In this document: in pieces, positions 22,632 through 38,752 of the stretch | Position numbering within the stretch: the first letter of the stretch is position 1 | How the letters are laid out: every line of letters starts with the position of its first letter | Assembly (NCBI RefSeq): GCF_027744825.2 | Contig: NC_071335.1 | Coordinates: forward strand, 18,326,501-18,390,500 | Origin: Synchiropus splendidus | Lineage: Eukaryota; Chordata; Actinopteri; Syngnathiformes; Callionymidae | Direction: 5' to 3' | Length of the DNA stretch: 64,000 nt | The notes under the pieces: generated by a model | The model's database searches: none | Told to the model about the DNA's origin: nothing | Seen by the model: only the letters and a program-made list of their open reading frames with translations | Translations under genes and position numbers: made by a program

Positions 22632-25600
22632 TTTTTGTTTTTTTTTTCAGTTTCTTGGTTTTTTTTTAAACTGAATATGAGTTTTGCATGGTACATTAAA
22701 TACAGGCAAAGCAAGAGTAACTGTGACTGAAGGCAGGTATCAATGGAAAAGCCACCTTCAACAATTTGATCATCAAAAGCCGATGCATTTTCCCCCCAAT
22801 GTTTTGTATTTCACAAACCTCATATTCAGTCTTATACCATATGGCGGGGGAAAGAGGTCTCCTTTTATGAAAACCACCTCATTCAATGGATGGCGCTGCA
22901 ACACAACTGAGCATAACTATGACTTGTCCGACTGCCTTGGTTAACATCAGGGGAGTTCAAAAGGAACTATTTGAGTATAACCTATACTTCTCATGCTTTA
23001 TTTTTTCACGCCTGTTTATGTTTGAATGCATTTAAATTCAAGAGTGGAGTCTATGCAAAGCAGCACCATTAAGCAGCCATTACTTCCCATTGTTCGATAA
23101 TATGCACTGAAATCTATTCACTTTGCAAGTCTTCATTTGAAGTGAAATTGGGCCACGGTGACTCACAGCAGCACTCTGTCTTTCTCTCTCTAGCTCTCAT
23201 GTGGAAAATGGGTGCCTGAGACTCAGCTGTCAGTCATGTGGGAAGACTGTCTTCTTCTGCCTGTGATGTTTATCAATAATGAATTGGGCAATTTAACAGC
23301 TTCTGTGTCTCTCGTGCACTCAGCGACTCGGAATTCTTTGACGTGCAGCAAGTTTTACGGGCGAACAACTGACATGGTTTGATGACTGCATCGGCCAGAC
23401 GGTTTATCAGTTGGTGTCTACATTTTATGTTTGTTGGTTGAGACTTATTTCCATTTAAATCTCTTTACATCTTAAGCACAATCCATCTTGACGGACTGAT
23501 CTTCAGGTGGACTGTATTGAGATAGGAGTGGACAGAAAGCCATAAGAATCCCATGTCTAAGCTGTGGAGACTGTAAAGACTGCCACCGCTTCAAGTTCTT
23601 GTTCCAGTCTGATTATGATGTCCTCCCACGTCCCTCCAACCTTTTCACCTGGGGGCTAGGAGAGACGGCAGATGGTCAGGTTAGCCAGAAAAAAAAAGAG
23701 TTGTCTTCTTGATTCACTCAATCTCCAAGGTAGTGGAGCTTAGTAGACTGCGGAAGAAAGCTAAATTCCCACAGACCACCACAGCCCCAATCCTCAGGCC
23801 ACACAGCTTTCTGATATCCAAGGCGACTGAGCAAGAGCTGTAGCCAGGGTTAACTGGGCCCTGGAAAGACCAAAAAAATGGAAGAGTTTCAAGAGAGGAA
23901 GAACAGAAAATACTCCATTTGGTAGCACAGAACAAAGGATGTGGTGGCAGGTGGTCTGTCAATCCACCAAAGTGGGCTGCAGAAGCTTCACAAGACTTTT
24001 CCAAGTCCTCCCTTAACCCTCAATCTTAACCCTCGGTCTCAAAAATGGAAATGCAAGTGGTATCCCAGTTCTCAGAATATAAAGTTGAGGGGCAAGACTA
24101 GACGGAAGCAAACCTGCAACCTTATGCTCCTCAGGGATGTGCGCTGACCACTATGCTACTGTGAATTGCATCTACATTAGGAGCTCACGCCCATAGTTTA
24201 ATGTAGCGACGTTACTTTTGTGTCCTATACTGAGGAAAATGGCAGCCTTCACTTGACAGATTCACACTGGTGTTTTAATGGATTAAAAGAACGCTTTCCT
24301 TCCGCAGCGTTCCAGGCGGAAATGCGTGGATAGTGTGTTTTGCTGTGCCGTATAGATCATCGCCGTATGGACTATGGCATGGTCTATACCGGGAGGGGGA
24401 GAAAAAAAAACGCGTTTTCCTTCCATATAGCTCCCGGCACAGATTGGGCGCAGCGAGCGCGGAGAGCAACAAATGTCGGGGTGCGGGAATGCGTGGGAAG
24501 CGTCGCGGGGACCCCTTCACCATGACTAAAATGCATGACCATTTGATGGGATTTAAATAGCAATTGACACATGATGAAACCCGATATGAATGCAGCGCCA
24601 TCCTATGTCTTACTCTAACCCACCCTAAGTCTTTCTTTTTGACGTGTTGCGCTGCCAATGTGTCAACATGCATTGCCCAAGGCAGCTTTCCCAACGTCAA
24701 TATATGATGCCATGTCAGTGAGGATGTGTTGACATTAGATGTCACGTTTTTATCAAGTGATGTTGAATGGCCATGGACATGTTTTCATCACAATACAGAC
24801 ATTAAAGTTGATCATTCCAGCGACTAAATTGATTTTGAATTCCAAATCCAAATCAACCCACCCGACAGCAGTATGTTTCGGGCGCCTTTTCTGGCGTGAG
24901 AAGAAGCCGCGCAAAATGTACGGATAAAAAAATAAAATATGTCTGGAGAGAAAAACTATGTTGGAGTGCGAGAAGCAGTGATAGAGAGCAATGTTTATCC
25001 CAGTGGTTTCTGTTGTAAGCGTGGCGTTATGAACTTCAAGATAAGAGGTGAAATAAGGTCCCAGATCTGAGTGGGTAGCTTGTAAATCATCCAAACTTCC
25101 AAACATGACACAAAAACAAGTGTTTTGTCGAGACTTGTGGCCTTTTTTTTTCCTGTTTCTGACAAGCTCATTTCAGCAAAACTCTTATTGCTCGATGACT
25201 TTCTTACTTTGAAATTGTCGTTTTTATTTGGGTCAAAGAAGTAAGAGCTGAGTCTGAGTAAGAGGGTACAAAGTGCCACTGCAACTTCAAAGAGGTTCGA
25301 CGTGATGCAACACACCGCAATTGAAAGCAAAGCTCAAGCAACTGGGCTTCAAGAAGCAGGTATTTTAACACATGGGAAAAAGGGTGTTTCAACGCTGCGC
25401 GGCGGACGATCATCAGTGGCCGTCCTCATCTGAAACTGAGCCTTGTGATTTACAGAATCAGACCGGAAACGTGTCCTCATTTAAATGCTATGGTGCGGCG
25501 TCTTTGGCGAAAAGCTCTGTGCGCTAAGAAGAGCATTTCAATAAGCTGAAATTGGGGTGCATTCAGGTGCCACCAAATAAATTGCCTCCACAAATGAGAA

Positions 25601-27234
25601 ATGGAATCATATCTTGAACTCTTAATCTGATCCACGACAACCCTTTTTTTTTTTCCTCCTCCACGATTTCAAGAACAAAAACAAAGTTGCTCAACAACAA
25701 GCTGAATATTTCAATAGGCGTAAAGTATATCTGCAAATGTTTGACCAGATTTCACAGACGGCGGTTGTGAAAAAGACCTTTTGAACAAACAGTTTATTAT
25801 AAAAAAGAAAGAAGAAATTGCCTCCACTCCAAAGCATCTCGAGTAATTGTACTCTCGATTTAATTTTGAACATGAAACAGGGGCATTTTTCATGCTGCCT
25901 CTTCAGAGATTACTTATCATCTGAAATTCTGAGTTTTCCCATCAATTTTCCATTGATGTTAAAGCAAAACCACGCAAGCTCTGGTGAAGTAAAACAACAA
26001 GGAGATCAGTGCAGTTTTTTTCAAACATGAATCACTGCACTTTGTTGTTTCCGGTACATTGTAGGGCACCATTTGAAGAAAGCTGACCTGCATATTCACT
26101 AGGAGACGCTTTAGTACATGTATTTACCATAATTTGCTGCAGGCTGTGTTCAAAGGCTGGGGGAAGAAACCCAGCCCTTTGAGATAAGCGGCCCTTTGTT
26201 TTTAATCAAAGCTCCCGTTTGAATGTGGAAATGTTCAGAATGACTTAGAGTCAAATGAAAAGAGATTTAGACAGCCACAGAGCCTTCTGAATCGAATAAA
26301 AACTCAACCACGTCTGTAAGCTTCAGTCGAAAAGCAGGTTGCTCAATAATACATGCATGTATTCGAACGTATTTTTGAAATGCACTGAGATGAAATGATT
26401 CAATTTTTAAGCAAATAGTTTGGTTTCTGACCTTGAATAATTATTTAGCGTGTATTTTATTTCACAAGTGGTTGCACATTTGAGTTTTGTTATCGTCATG
26501 CAAATGTTTTCTTATCTCCTCCGCGCGTCTGCACTCACTCCCAAACCCCCTTGAGTCTGGCAGGATGATGTATAGCTGAGGTTTTCCACTCGACACATTA
26601 CACTTGAATTACAATTTCCTTGCACTCACAGAGAAGCAAGGTTTTGCTTTTTCATTCCTGAATTCCCAAACTTTTCTTCTTCATATTTGTCAAAATAACA
26701 AAAACTACAGTCAAATAATACACTTCAACTTTTGGAGCCCTTATCAGGGCTGTTTTAAAAGGTGCTTCAAGCATTCCAATTTTTCTTTTTTTGTCCCTCT
26801 GAAGGTCTGTTAGAAGTCATCGCTAACTAGAAGCTTGGGAATAAAGACTGTCTTGGTTGACAGAGAAGGGACTGGTGGTCTCCCAGGAGTCTGTCTTTCC
26901 CGCGTCCCATATGACAAAGATTCTCTTTCATGTGGACTACCCACTTGAATTACAGATGCATCCCAGCACTTTGAAGTCTGAACATAATGGTTGATAGGTA
27001 GTTCAAATAAATACCAGGAACTACAGCGTGGGTAAGATCTGCAAGGTGTATGCTTTACCTCACTTCTTTGTTCAGCAAGCATCAGGTACTTTTCAGAAAT
27101 ATGTGTAGTACAAATATATATATATCATCGGTTACAACTCTGTTCCAAAAAATGACCTATGTGCTGATAACTGCTTTTTCTGACCTAAAAAAAAAAGGAA
27201 AGAAAACTAAACTGATAATAATAATAGAGTGGTA
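22632..27234. other. Unique non-coding stretch with a CpG-dense patch
   Basis: About 4.6 kb. Notable only for the CpG-dense patch at 24295-24515, listed separately. Frames at 23714-24004 and 26810-27082 have no domain, no matching repeat and no obvious splice context. Sequence before 27237 is AT-rich. Confidence 0.5.
24295..24515. other. CpG-dense patch
   Basis: About twenty CpG dinucleotides occur in 220 bp, in a window where most CpGs are depleted. The patch includes GCGCAGCGAGCGCGG (about 24448-24462) and AAGCGTCGCGG (about 24498-24508). Overlapping frames on both strands (for example 24275-24745 minus) arise because CpG-rich DNA has fewer stop codons. It could be a small CpG island, a recently inserted and still unmutated repeat, or chance. 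No splice site or TATA element of note borders it. Confidence 0.5.
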
Positions 27235-27236
27235 TT

Positions 27237-27949
27237 TCGAGTTTTCAAATGTCCCGGAATACAAACAAATTGGAGTTCGAACAAAAATTTCTAGATTTTT
27301 TTGCTTCGGATTTCGAACGAAAATCCAGAACTTGAACGCCCCCGAAAAAAAGCAGGAAAAAACATCATCATCATCAGCTGACCTACGACGCCCACAACGC
27401 GCTTTGTTATTGTGTATAACGCAGCCTCTGTATGCAGACGTGTCCCGTTAGCTACATTTACTGACTGTTTTTTCTTCATATTGAGGTGTAAAACCTTTCC
27501 TGCCTCCACACTGGACCGTGGTAGAGTGTCACAGGGGAGGTGCTCGCTCTCCACACCACTCCAGGGTTTGATGTCCTGTTGTGGGCTGGAGCTGGGACAG
27601 GGATGAGGCGAGTCTGGGACAGAGCGTGACTTGGTTTATGACTTTGTCACAGCCAAACTGCACAGAAGCGCACATTCAGAGCTGGACACGCACCGGGCAC
27701 CTCTTCACTTCTGGAGAGACGTCACTCACTCGGCAACCCCTCCCACATGCAGCGGCCACACACATAGAGGAACAGGGCACCTGCAGCAGACACTCTACAT
27801 TCACTCCTACAAAAGACTATTTTAAGGCTTGGAACGCATTCTTTCTTTTTCCATTCATTGTCATGGGAAAAATCGATTCAGATTTCCAACAAATCGCTTC
27901 TCGAACGGCCGTCTGGAACGGATTGTGATCGAGAACCGAGGGACCACTG
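27237..27949 (+). mobile_element. MITE-1 copy D, full length
   Basis: The 713-bp element lies between TA 27235-27236 and TA 27950-27951. The right end GAACCGAGGGACCACTG is well kept, while the left end is mutated (GAGTGGTATTTCGAG). Internally it carries an ATCATCATCATC run at about 27363-27375 where copies A and E have a GCGGACCGATC-like stretch. The centre is close to identical to copy A. No transposase frame. Confidence 0.85.
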
Positions 27950-27951
27950 TA

Positions 27952-28869
27952 CTATTAAGATAAAAAAAAGAGTAAATGTAGAGATTTCCAAATCAGGTCG
28001 ACTTGACTGAAAACTGAAAGTGCCAAAATCTGTCCAAATTCCAGTGAATTCTTCTCGTAACTGTTACTTATTTTGCTGTTGTTTCTTCCAGCTCACTACT
28101 TTGTGAGATGGTGGAAAGATTTGAAAACGTATACGTGCTTGCCAGTCTTTTCTGGATGAATAAAAGATAGCCCGCTTTCATGGTGGCATCAAGTCGCAAA
28201 CATTTCTCCGCTGAAAAGAAAAAGAAACATCCGACACCACCACTCAAAACTCATGCTGAATAAACAGAAAAGAAAAGGTCGACAGGAGTCGACACAAACA
28301 GTAACTCAGTTTAAGAGTGATCATTGCACCATTGTTTAGGCCTAGCTTGAGACATACGTCACAGAGTAGCAGTAGCACAGTACTGTGCAACATGAGTGGA
28401 TATTGTTTTCTGATTTCATTGGTTGGGGGATGTTTTTCACTACAGTTGTCATTGAGATCATTTTTTTCGGTCAGTTTTACACTGCATCTTTCCATCTTTC
28501 ATTGAAACTCCTGACACGAGAGCCTCAGGATGCCTCTCAACTGTACGGACAACATCAACAATGGTCTCATGACCACATACGGATGTGAGCAGTAATGGAG
28601 ATGGGGTGTGAGATGAGTTAGGTGAGAGGACTAAAACAACCGACACTGAGTGAAAACTGAGGACACATATGTTTTGTTTTCAAGGACCACTGTCATTTGA
28701 AAACAATGCATGATCTGAATAAAAAGTATTAATGTACACAGCAGATGTAAACAACAAGGATCCAATGTTACCACCCTACCAGAGAAAGCCCCACAAACTG
28801 CCACTCAAACATAAATGTATTGAGCAAAAGACAGATATGAATAACTGGAATAATGCCACATTCTTTGCT
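27952..28869. other. Unique non-coding sequence
   Basis: No repeat or gene is recognised. The sequence leads into the possible promoter described next. Confidence 0.5.
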
Positions 28870-28961
28870 GGGAGGTGTTGCTAGGTTACAGATGGCGGTT
28901 TGTTTACAGATGGGTCGAGGAAGTAGTGTGACGGAACAGTCTCTTCTACGCCACGGTGAGT
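28870..28961 (+). promoter_or_regulatory. Possible TATA-less promoter and short first exon
   Basis: Four transcription-factor-like sites fall within 60 bp: an RFX/X-box-like GTTGCTAGGTTAC (28877-28889), a YY1-like AGATGGCGG (28890-28898), an ETS-like GAGGAAGT (28917-28924) and a CRE-like TGTGACGG (28927-28934). They are followed by a strong 5' splice-site match, CACG/GTGAGTAT, with the cut after 28955. This arrangement is typical of vertebrate housekeeping-type promoters that drive a short untranslated first exon. The flanks are not CpG-rich, no downstream exon was identified, and each motif is short enough to occur by chance. The call is a hypothesis. Confidence 0.35.
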
Positions 28962-32810
<3,849 letters not shown>

Positions 32811-33022
32811 ACCATCCACCCATCCATCCTCATCCGCTTATCCGTTGCTGGGTCGTCTGGACTGGGGGATCCCGAGACGCTCCCAGCTCAGTGAAGAGAC
32901 ACAATCCCTTCCACCTGGTCCTGGGTCGACCCCTCAGCCTCCCCCCAGCTGTCAGCGCCTGAAACACCACCCAAGGAAGGCAACCAGGGAGATGCCCGAA
33001 ACCACCTCAACTGACCCAATTC
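32811..33022 (-). mobile_element. LINE 3' fragment (fish non-LTR retrotransposon)
   Basis: Read on the minus strand, 32911-32934 encodes RGRPRTRW, the basic motif near the C-terminus of the reverse transcriptase polyprotein of abundant fish LINEs. The plus strand shows the matching diagnostic string CCATCCTCATCCGCTTATCC (about 32824-32843), then GGGGATCCCGAGACGCTCCC and CCCGAAACCACCTCAACTG in the usual order. It is a short, 5'-truncated and internally deleted remnant, as is typical of LINE insertions. Whether it belongs to the L2/CR1 or a Rex lineage cannot be decided from this piece. Confidence 0.7.
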
Positions 33023-33281
33023 AATGTGAATATGTGGTAGAAAATGAATACATCAGGAAGAAATGCTTTTGAAATTCCACCTTTGTAAGTTTGGAACAAT
33101 TCGTTCAGTCAGTAATTTAAGTGGAAAACAGTTATGCCGCGGTGACAGGTTCTTCGGTTGGGCTAATGGGTTGGGGTTAATCTTGGGGTTACGCTAAAGA
33201 TTTATTGTGTTAACTCAACACTTAATGGTGCATTCTACAGCAAGTGACTTGGGTGTTAGTCTTGCTGGACAAATCCAAATA

Positions 33282-33752
33282 CAGTGATGCCTCGGTTTTC
33301 GAACGTCTCGAAATTCGAACAAAAATTTCTGGATTTTTTTGCCTTGGATTTCGAACGAAAATCCAGAACTCGAACGCCCCCGCAAAAAGACGGAAAGAAC
33401 ATAATGTGCGTTGACCGATCAGCTGACCCACGACACGCTTTGTTATTGTGTATAACGCAGCCTCTGTATGCAGACGTGTCCCGTTAGCTACATTTACTGA
33501 CTGTTTTTTCTTCATATTGAGGTGTAAAACCTTTCCTGTCTCCGCACTGGACCGTGGTAGAGTGTCACAGGGGAGGTGCTCGCTCTCCACACCACTCCAG
33601 GGTTTGATGTCCTGTTGTGGGCTGGAGCTGGGACAGGGATGAGGCGAGTCTGGGACAGAGCGTGACTTGGTTTATGAGCCAAACTGCACAGAAGCGCACA
33701 TTCTCAAACGGCCGTCTGGAACGGATCGTGGTCGAGAGCCGATGTACCACTG
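33282..33752 (+). mobile_element. MITE-1 copy E, internally deleted
   Basis: Both termini are intact: CAGTGATGCCTCGGTTTTCG on the left and GAGAGCCGATGTACCACTG on the right, between TA 33280-33281 and TA 33753-33754. Compared with copy A it lacks about 250 bp of the right half. The junction near 33702 joins GCGCACATTC directly to TCAAACGGCCG, and a 10-bp segment around 33678 is also gone. At 471 bp it is a younger or smaller derivative that still has both ends, so it may have moved as such. Confidence 0.87.
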
Positions 33753-35264
33753 TATATTGGTCTAAAGTTTGTTGTGTTAATCTGAAAAGAGAACACACAC
33801 ATAACAAAGGCTGTCGATGTCTTGCTCCTTCCTGACCAAGACCATCAAACTTAAATTCCGCGAACAGTGGACCTGTTCCTGTGCTTTAGTTTTTATGACG
33901 TTTTGGGTGTCTTCCAAAAAATAAAAATAAATAAATAAAAACACCATCATCCGATGCACTTTCATGCTACGAAGTATGCTTTCTGCTCGTTTCTACTTCA
34001 TTTTATCTCATGTGAATTCTGGTTTCTGGAAAGGAGCTTTTCAATGGTGGCGAGGCAGAATCTTCTTGTGGGTGGTGTAGGCCGATACAACTTTCAATTA
34101 TCCTCATGTGTAGGGTCTCTGACAGATAAAAAATAAAATAAAATGCTTCCAGATTTTAAAACCGATTTTTTTATCCCCTGAAAGTGACAGTCTTGAATAT
34201 GCCTGTCTCTGAACTCAACCGCTCAAATGGTCGTCCTTACCTGAGACGTGGATGTTTATATCATTGGCTTGAATACAACACATTTCCTTCTGTCCTGTTT
34301 TTTTTTTTTTTTTTTTGTTCAAAAAAACTTTTTCAGAGTTCTTCTGAACCTCATTTAAACTCTGTCAGCACTCAGGTTTGCAGGTTGCACATCATCATAA
34401 TTCCTTCTGATCTCTCATCTTCCTCTCATACTGGCTGATATTTCTGATCATTCTTTACTTCTCACACCCCCTTGCTCTTTGTCGTCAAGCATCTTGCACA
34501 TTTGTTCCCACCTCCACATTATTTTCTTTCACTTTCTTCTCCAATCTTGTCTTTTGTGCCAGTGCCTGTCATTTTTGTCAGCGCTTTCTCAACGTGAATG
34601 ACAGCAGTGAGGTCGGAAGTATGCTGCGGATTTGATTGTGAAGACCGGTGGGAGGTCTCGCACAAGGAGGCATTTTCAAAGCGACTGTTTTGATAATTCC
34701 CAGTTAACATGCTAAAGGCTGCCATTAAAACTGCCTCTTGGGAACAAACATCTGTGAGGAGCATTTTGCATTTTCTAAATATATCCTGTTTAGGATCCTG
34801 TGCAGGTTGAAGTCACATTTTCTTCCAAAAAAAGACAAATGGATCTATTTAAATTCAGCTACTATTGAAACATATATTCTGTGGAAGTGATCGTGCTTGA
34901 TGCAGATACAAGGATACAAGGTTTGGAGCAGGAAAAATAGGAAAGCAAACTAAGGGTCACGACAACATGTTCAAGCATCTCATTCCGCCGTGATACCTTT
35001 TTTCCACCCAAATTACCGACATCTTGTGACGTTTGTCGATGCCTCACGCTCCATTATCTTGTTTGAGTAAGCAGCAAAAACAGCCACAGTGAAAGCTGTA
35101 GTTGCATATTGATTATCCGATTTCAAGCTGGAGATCATGCAAAACATTTCACCACTGCACAACCAAAACATGTTTATTTGTTACCTCCTCTGTTGCCTAA
35201 TATACAGTATATATATATATACTTCATTTATAACTGTAACTATTTGGATATACTTCATATATGG

Positions 35265-35372
<108 letters not shown>

Positions 35373-35877
35373 TTCCAAATGAAAAAAAAGGAACACATAC
35401 TACCAAATCAATAGAACTACTTCCATGAGGCTGTGGCACTAAGAAAAGAAATCAGAGGCGTAGCATGACAGTGTTTCACCCATCTATTGAATTGCACTGT
35501 ACGTTTCATTTTCTTAAAATGTTTTTGCTCCACCAGCCAACCTTTAATTCTCAAACCCACAGAGAGCCACGGTTCAATATGCACTCAGTTGTTTTGTATC
35601 TCCAGGCCCTCGGGGGATTATAAAAATAAATAAATGAAAATGTGACAATATATGTTGAGTGAGCAACAAAACCAAACAAGTGAGGAGCACTGCTCAAACA
35701 TACGCCAGGGTTCATGTAAGCATGTGGTAGGAGTCACATCCGCGCACAAGTAAACACAGACGGCGACACACACCCGCACCATTTATGCCAAACATCTGTT
35801 GGCACATCCATAATTTCAAACGAACATTGAGACGCACATGCTGCCAGCTGGGAGGATGCCTGTGCCAGCACCACATC

Positions 35878-35914
35878 TGTGTGTGAGTGTGTGTGTGTGT
35901 GCGTGCGTGTGTGT
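35878..35914. repeat. (GT)n microsatellite, interrupted
   Basis: Alternating GT broken by GA and GC substitutions; a typical vertebrate dinucleotide repeat. Confidence 0.9.
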
Positions 35915-36828
35915 ATTTTGTCACTCACCTTTGCGCATGTATGGTTTTGCATGACAACAGCGATGACTTTTCTGAAAGAGAGACCGAGAGAGTGGCGCTC
36001 AGAAGCACATCAATGCAAGGTCTGGAGTGTGAATGGAGTTTGATTTTGCTTTAGCTCGGAGGCTGGTTGGGCAGGTGATCACCAGAAACATGGTCGATTT
36101 TTGTGCCTACCAGGGAAAAAAAAACATTTTTTTTTCAAGCCAAATACACTGAATCATTTGTTGTATCAATAAATAATTACTTAGATAAATAGCAATTATG
36201 AAAAAGAGATTCTGATTCAATGCGATTGTTTTTAGAAGCACAAAAAACGGTTTTCCATGAGCTGCTTTGCCTACAATTCAGCTTCATTGCTTATTCTAAT
36301 ATATTTAATTTTTCACCTTCACGACCTCTTACCTTAAATTTTCAAAAAACAAAGCAATATCAATTTCCATGTTGTTATTATTTCAAGTCCTGACCAAAAA
36401 TAACTTGGCAATGTGCCATCATTTTGGAGAAAAACTGAATAATAAAAAGCCAGGTGTGAATGTTATTATAAATATGTTAACATGTATTTATTTAGACTGA
36501 CAGTTTTTTATTTTATTTTGAATCAATATTAATCATGTTTCATCTGAAGGCCAGCAGGCCACAGGACGGATGGCACCAGAGATCTGCAGCATCCGGGGGA
36601 AACTGCACTTCAATTTCCGTTCTCAGCTGCAGCTGGATAAATTGCATTGAAAATTCTGAGGCTATTAATCATGACGATGGATAGATTCACAGTGACATGT
36701 TGATTTTGACAGACCTTGTTTCTACTCCTTTTTTTCCATGTGAAACATTGCACAGTCAAAATACCGAAAAATATTGATATTAAAAATGACCAGTCAAGGC
36801 AAAGAGACTGAAACACTCATTCAAAGTA

Positions 36829-37343
36829 CAGTGGTGCCTCGGTTTTCGAACGTTCGAACAAAAATTTTGAGATTTTCTTGCTTGGCATTTTGAACGAAAA
36901 TCCAAAACTCGAACGCCCCCGAAAAAAGCCGGAAAAATACATAACGTCCGCGGACAGATCAGGTGACCCTCGACGCGCTTTGTTATTGTGTATAACGCAG
37001 CCTCTGTATGCAGACGTGTCCCGTTAGCTACATTTACTGACTGTTTTTTCTTCATATTGAGGTGTAAAACCTTTCCTGTCTCCACACTGGACCGTGGTAG
37101 AGTGTCACAGGGGAGGTGCTCGCTCTCCACACCACTCCAGGGTTTGATGTCCTGTTGTGGGCTGGAGCTGGGACAGGGATGAGGCGAGTCTGGGACAGAG
37201 CGTTACTTGGTTTATGACTTTGTCACAGCCAAACTGCACAGAAGCGCACATTCAGAGCTGGACACGCACCGGGCACCTCTTCACTTCTGGAGAGACCTCA
37301 CTCACTCGGCAACCCCTCCCACATGCAGCGGCCACACACATAG
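36829..37343 (+). mobile_element. MITE-1 copy F, right end missing
   Basis: The left end CAGTGGTGCCTCGGTTTTCG follows TA 36827-36828. Similarity to copy A continues to CGGCCACACACATAG at 37343 and then stops abruptly; the next sequence (TCTTATTAATCCGG) is unrelated. About 170 bp including the right terminus are absent, so this copy is immobile. Confidence 0.85.
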
Positions 37344-38752
37344 TCTTATTAATCCGGCAGTGTTTTAAGGTAAGCATTTTCCCTCTTCACGACTAATGCA
37401 AAATGTAGCCTTCAGCAGCTGGTTACTTCCCTGCTTGTCTCTTTCATATCCACATAGATTGGTCCTTTTTTAAGGGCACTTTCAGGATTATGGGGATCCT
37501 TTTGTGTGTGTGTGTTGGGAAAGGTATTGACGACGCACGCGCTTCTCTTCAAACACATTTCAGGGTGCTAAATTGAAACCTTCCTGCACCGGCCCTTGTT
37601 TTCGAGGTAAAAGCAGTTCAAAACTTCGGCCCCGTTTGATCATCACCGTCGGTAATGGCCGCATAAATATGCAAAAAGGCGCGCGTGTTTGGCACTGGCC
37701 GTGCAATCTGTCTAGTTATGTAGCGACGCAAGGACGGCATGTCAATAAGCTCACCTATGATGAAACAGAGCCAATGGCAGCGACATGGAGACATCAGTCA
37801 ATAGCAGAGATTGGAAATTACAATAGATAGATGTTCTCACAGACAGCAGCATTGATTTGATATCTCAGCTTGGTTAGCTTTATGCACGTGGTAAAGATGG
37901 ATGGGGTTCATTTTGATTTTAATTATGCCTAACGGTCATTTCATTGAATTAATCGGCGGGTTATTTTTCATGAATTTACAATGTTCAGGCCGGACCATCG
38001 GTTTCCAGTGCTCGTGGAAACATCCACTATTTCTGCTGCTACAGTTCACCTCTGGCAACGGAGGCATTTCAATGAAAAGACTTATTGGACATATACAGAG
38101 ATGCCAGAGGAGAGGAATGGCGGGAAACAGTCAATTATGCTGTTTCCTATTCAGGACCGTGCTTCCGTGATGAGTATAGCCAGGCGTTCGGTTTTATATC
38201 AACGCCAAGAAAATAGCAGTTCACATGACAGCAGACTGAATGGAAAAAGAAAGCAAAATGTTGCAAGCACCAAACAGTATTAAGCTACATTAAAGGAGAT
38301 TAGGTTGAGCAATGAAGCCGCGGTTGCCAGGGAAACACCAAGCCTAAAACGTTATTAAGTGGAGCTGGCCGGCTTTGCCAAGACTTAGATGGTACGCTAA
38401 ATGTTCAGCAGCCCCCTCCCATCAGCTTCCTGTCTGTAATTTGGGATAACATGACAATCTACATCCTGGATAATCTTTGTCCTCTATATGTATTTATACT
38501 TGTTCCGCTTGACACATGGTTGGAGAAAAATAAATAAATAAATAGAAAAAAAAAGCTCACGATTTATATGTAATCTGAGGATTTGATGTGTTTGGGATTT
38601 CTGATCATCTTCCAAACTGTGACACTAAATTGAGTATATAACCGCCTCACCCAACACACCCTATCTGCAGGGTGACTGTAGTGAGGTACGCAAGTTACAC
38701 TTGTAGTTTCATCACACTTTGGTATTCACAGATCACTTTCTTTGGAGTGGTT
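37344..38752. other. Unique sequence, possible conserved non-coding DNA
   Basis: Repeat-free and of more even composition than its surroundings. It contains several homeodomain-type ATTA/TAAT cores, for example TTTTAATTATGCC at about 37917 and GAATTAATCGGC at about 37948, and a region with unusual CpG retention at 37590-37740. No credible coding frame: frames at 37573-37830 and 37901-38283 overlap in different phases and have no domain. Conservation cannot be judged without other genomes. Confidence 0.35.
38323..38336. promoter_or_regulatory. X-box-like (RFX) site
   Basis: GTTGCCAGGGAAAC is close to the RFX consensus, an inverted pair of GTTGCC half sites. It lies in unique sequence with no nearby transcription start that can be recognised. 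A single 14-bp match can occur by chance. Confidence 0.3.

Noticed and set aside
24275..24745. 156-codon minus-strand frame, one of the longest in the window
   Set aside because: It lies over a CpG-dense patch where stop codons are rare, overlaps frames on the other strand and has no recognisable domain or splice context.
26810..27082. 90-codon minus-strand frame rich in charged residues and proline
   Set aside because: It looked exon-like at first, but no flanking splice-site pair or recognisable domain was found, and its end runs into AT-rich sequence.
37573..38283. Several 85-100-codon plus-strand frames in a repeat-free interval
   Set aside because: They are in different phases and overlap. 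The interval is more plausibly regulatory or unconstrained than coding.
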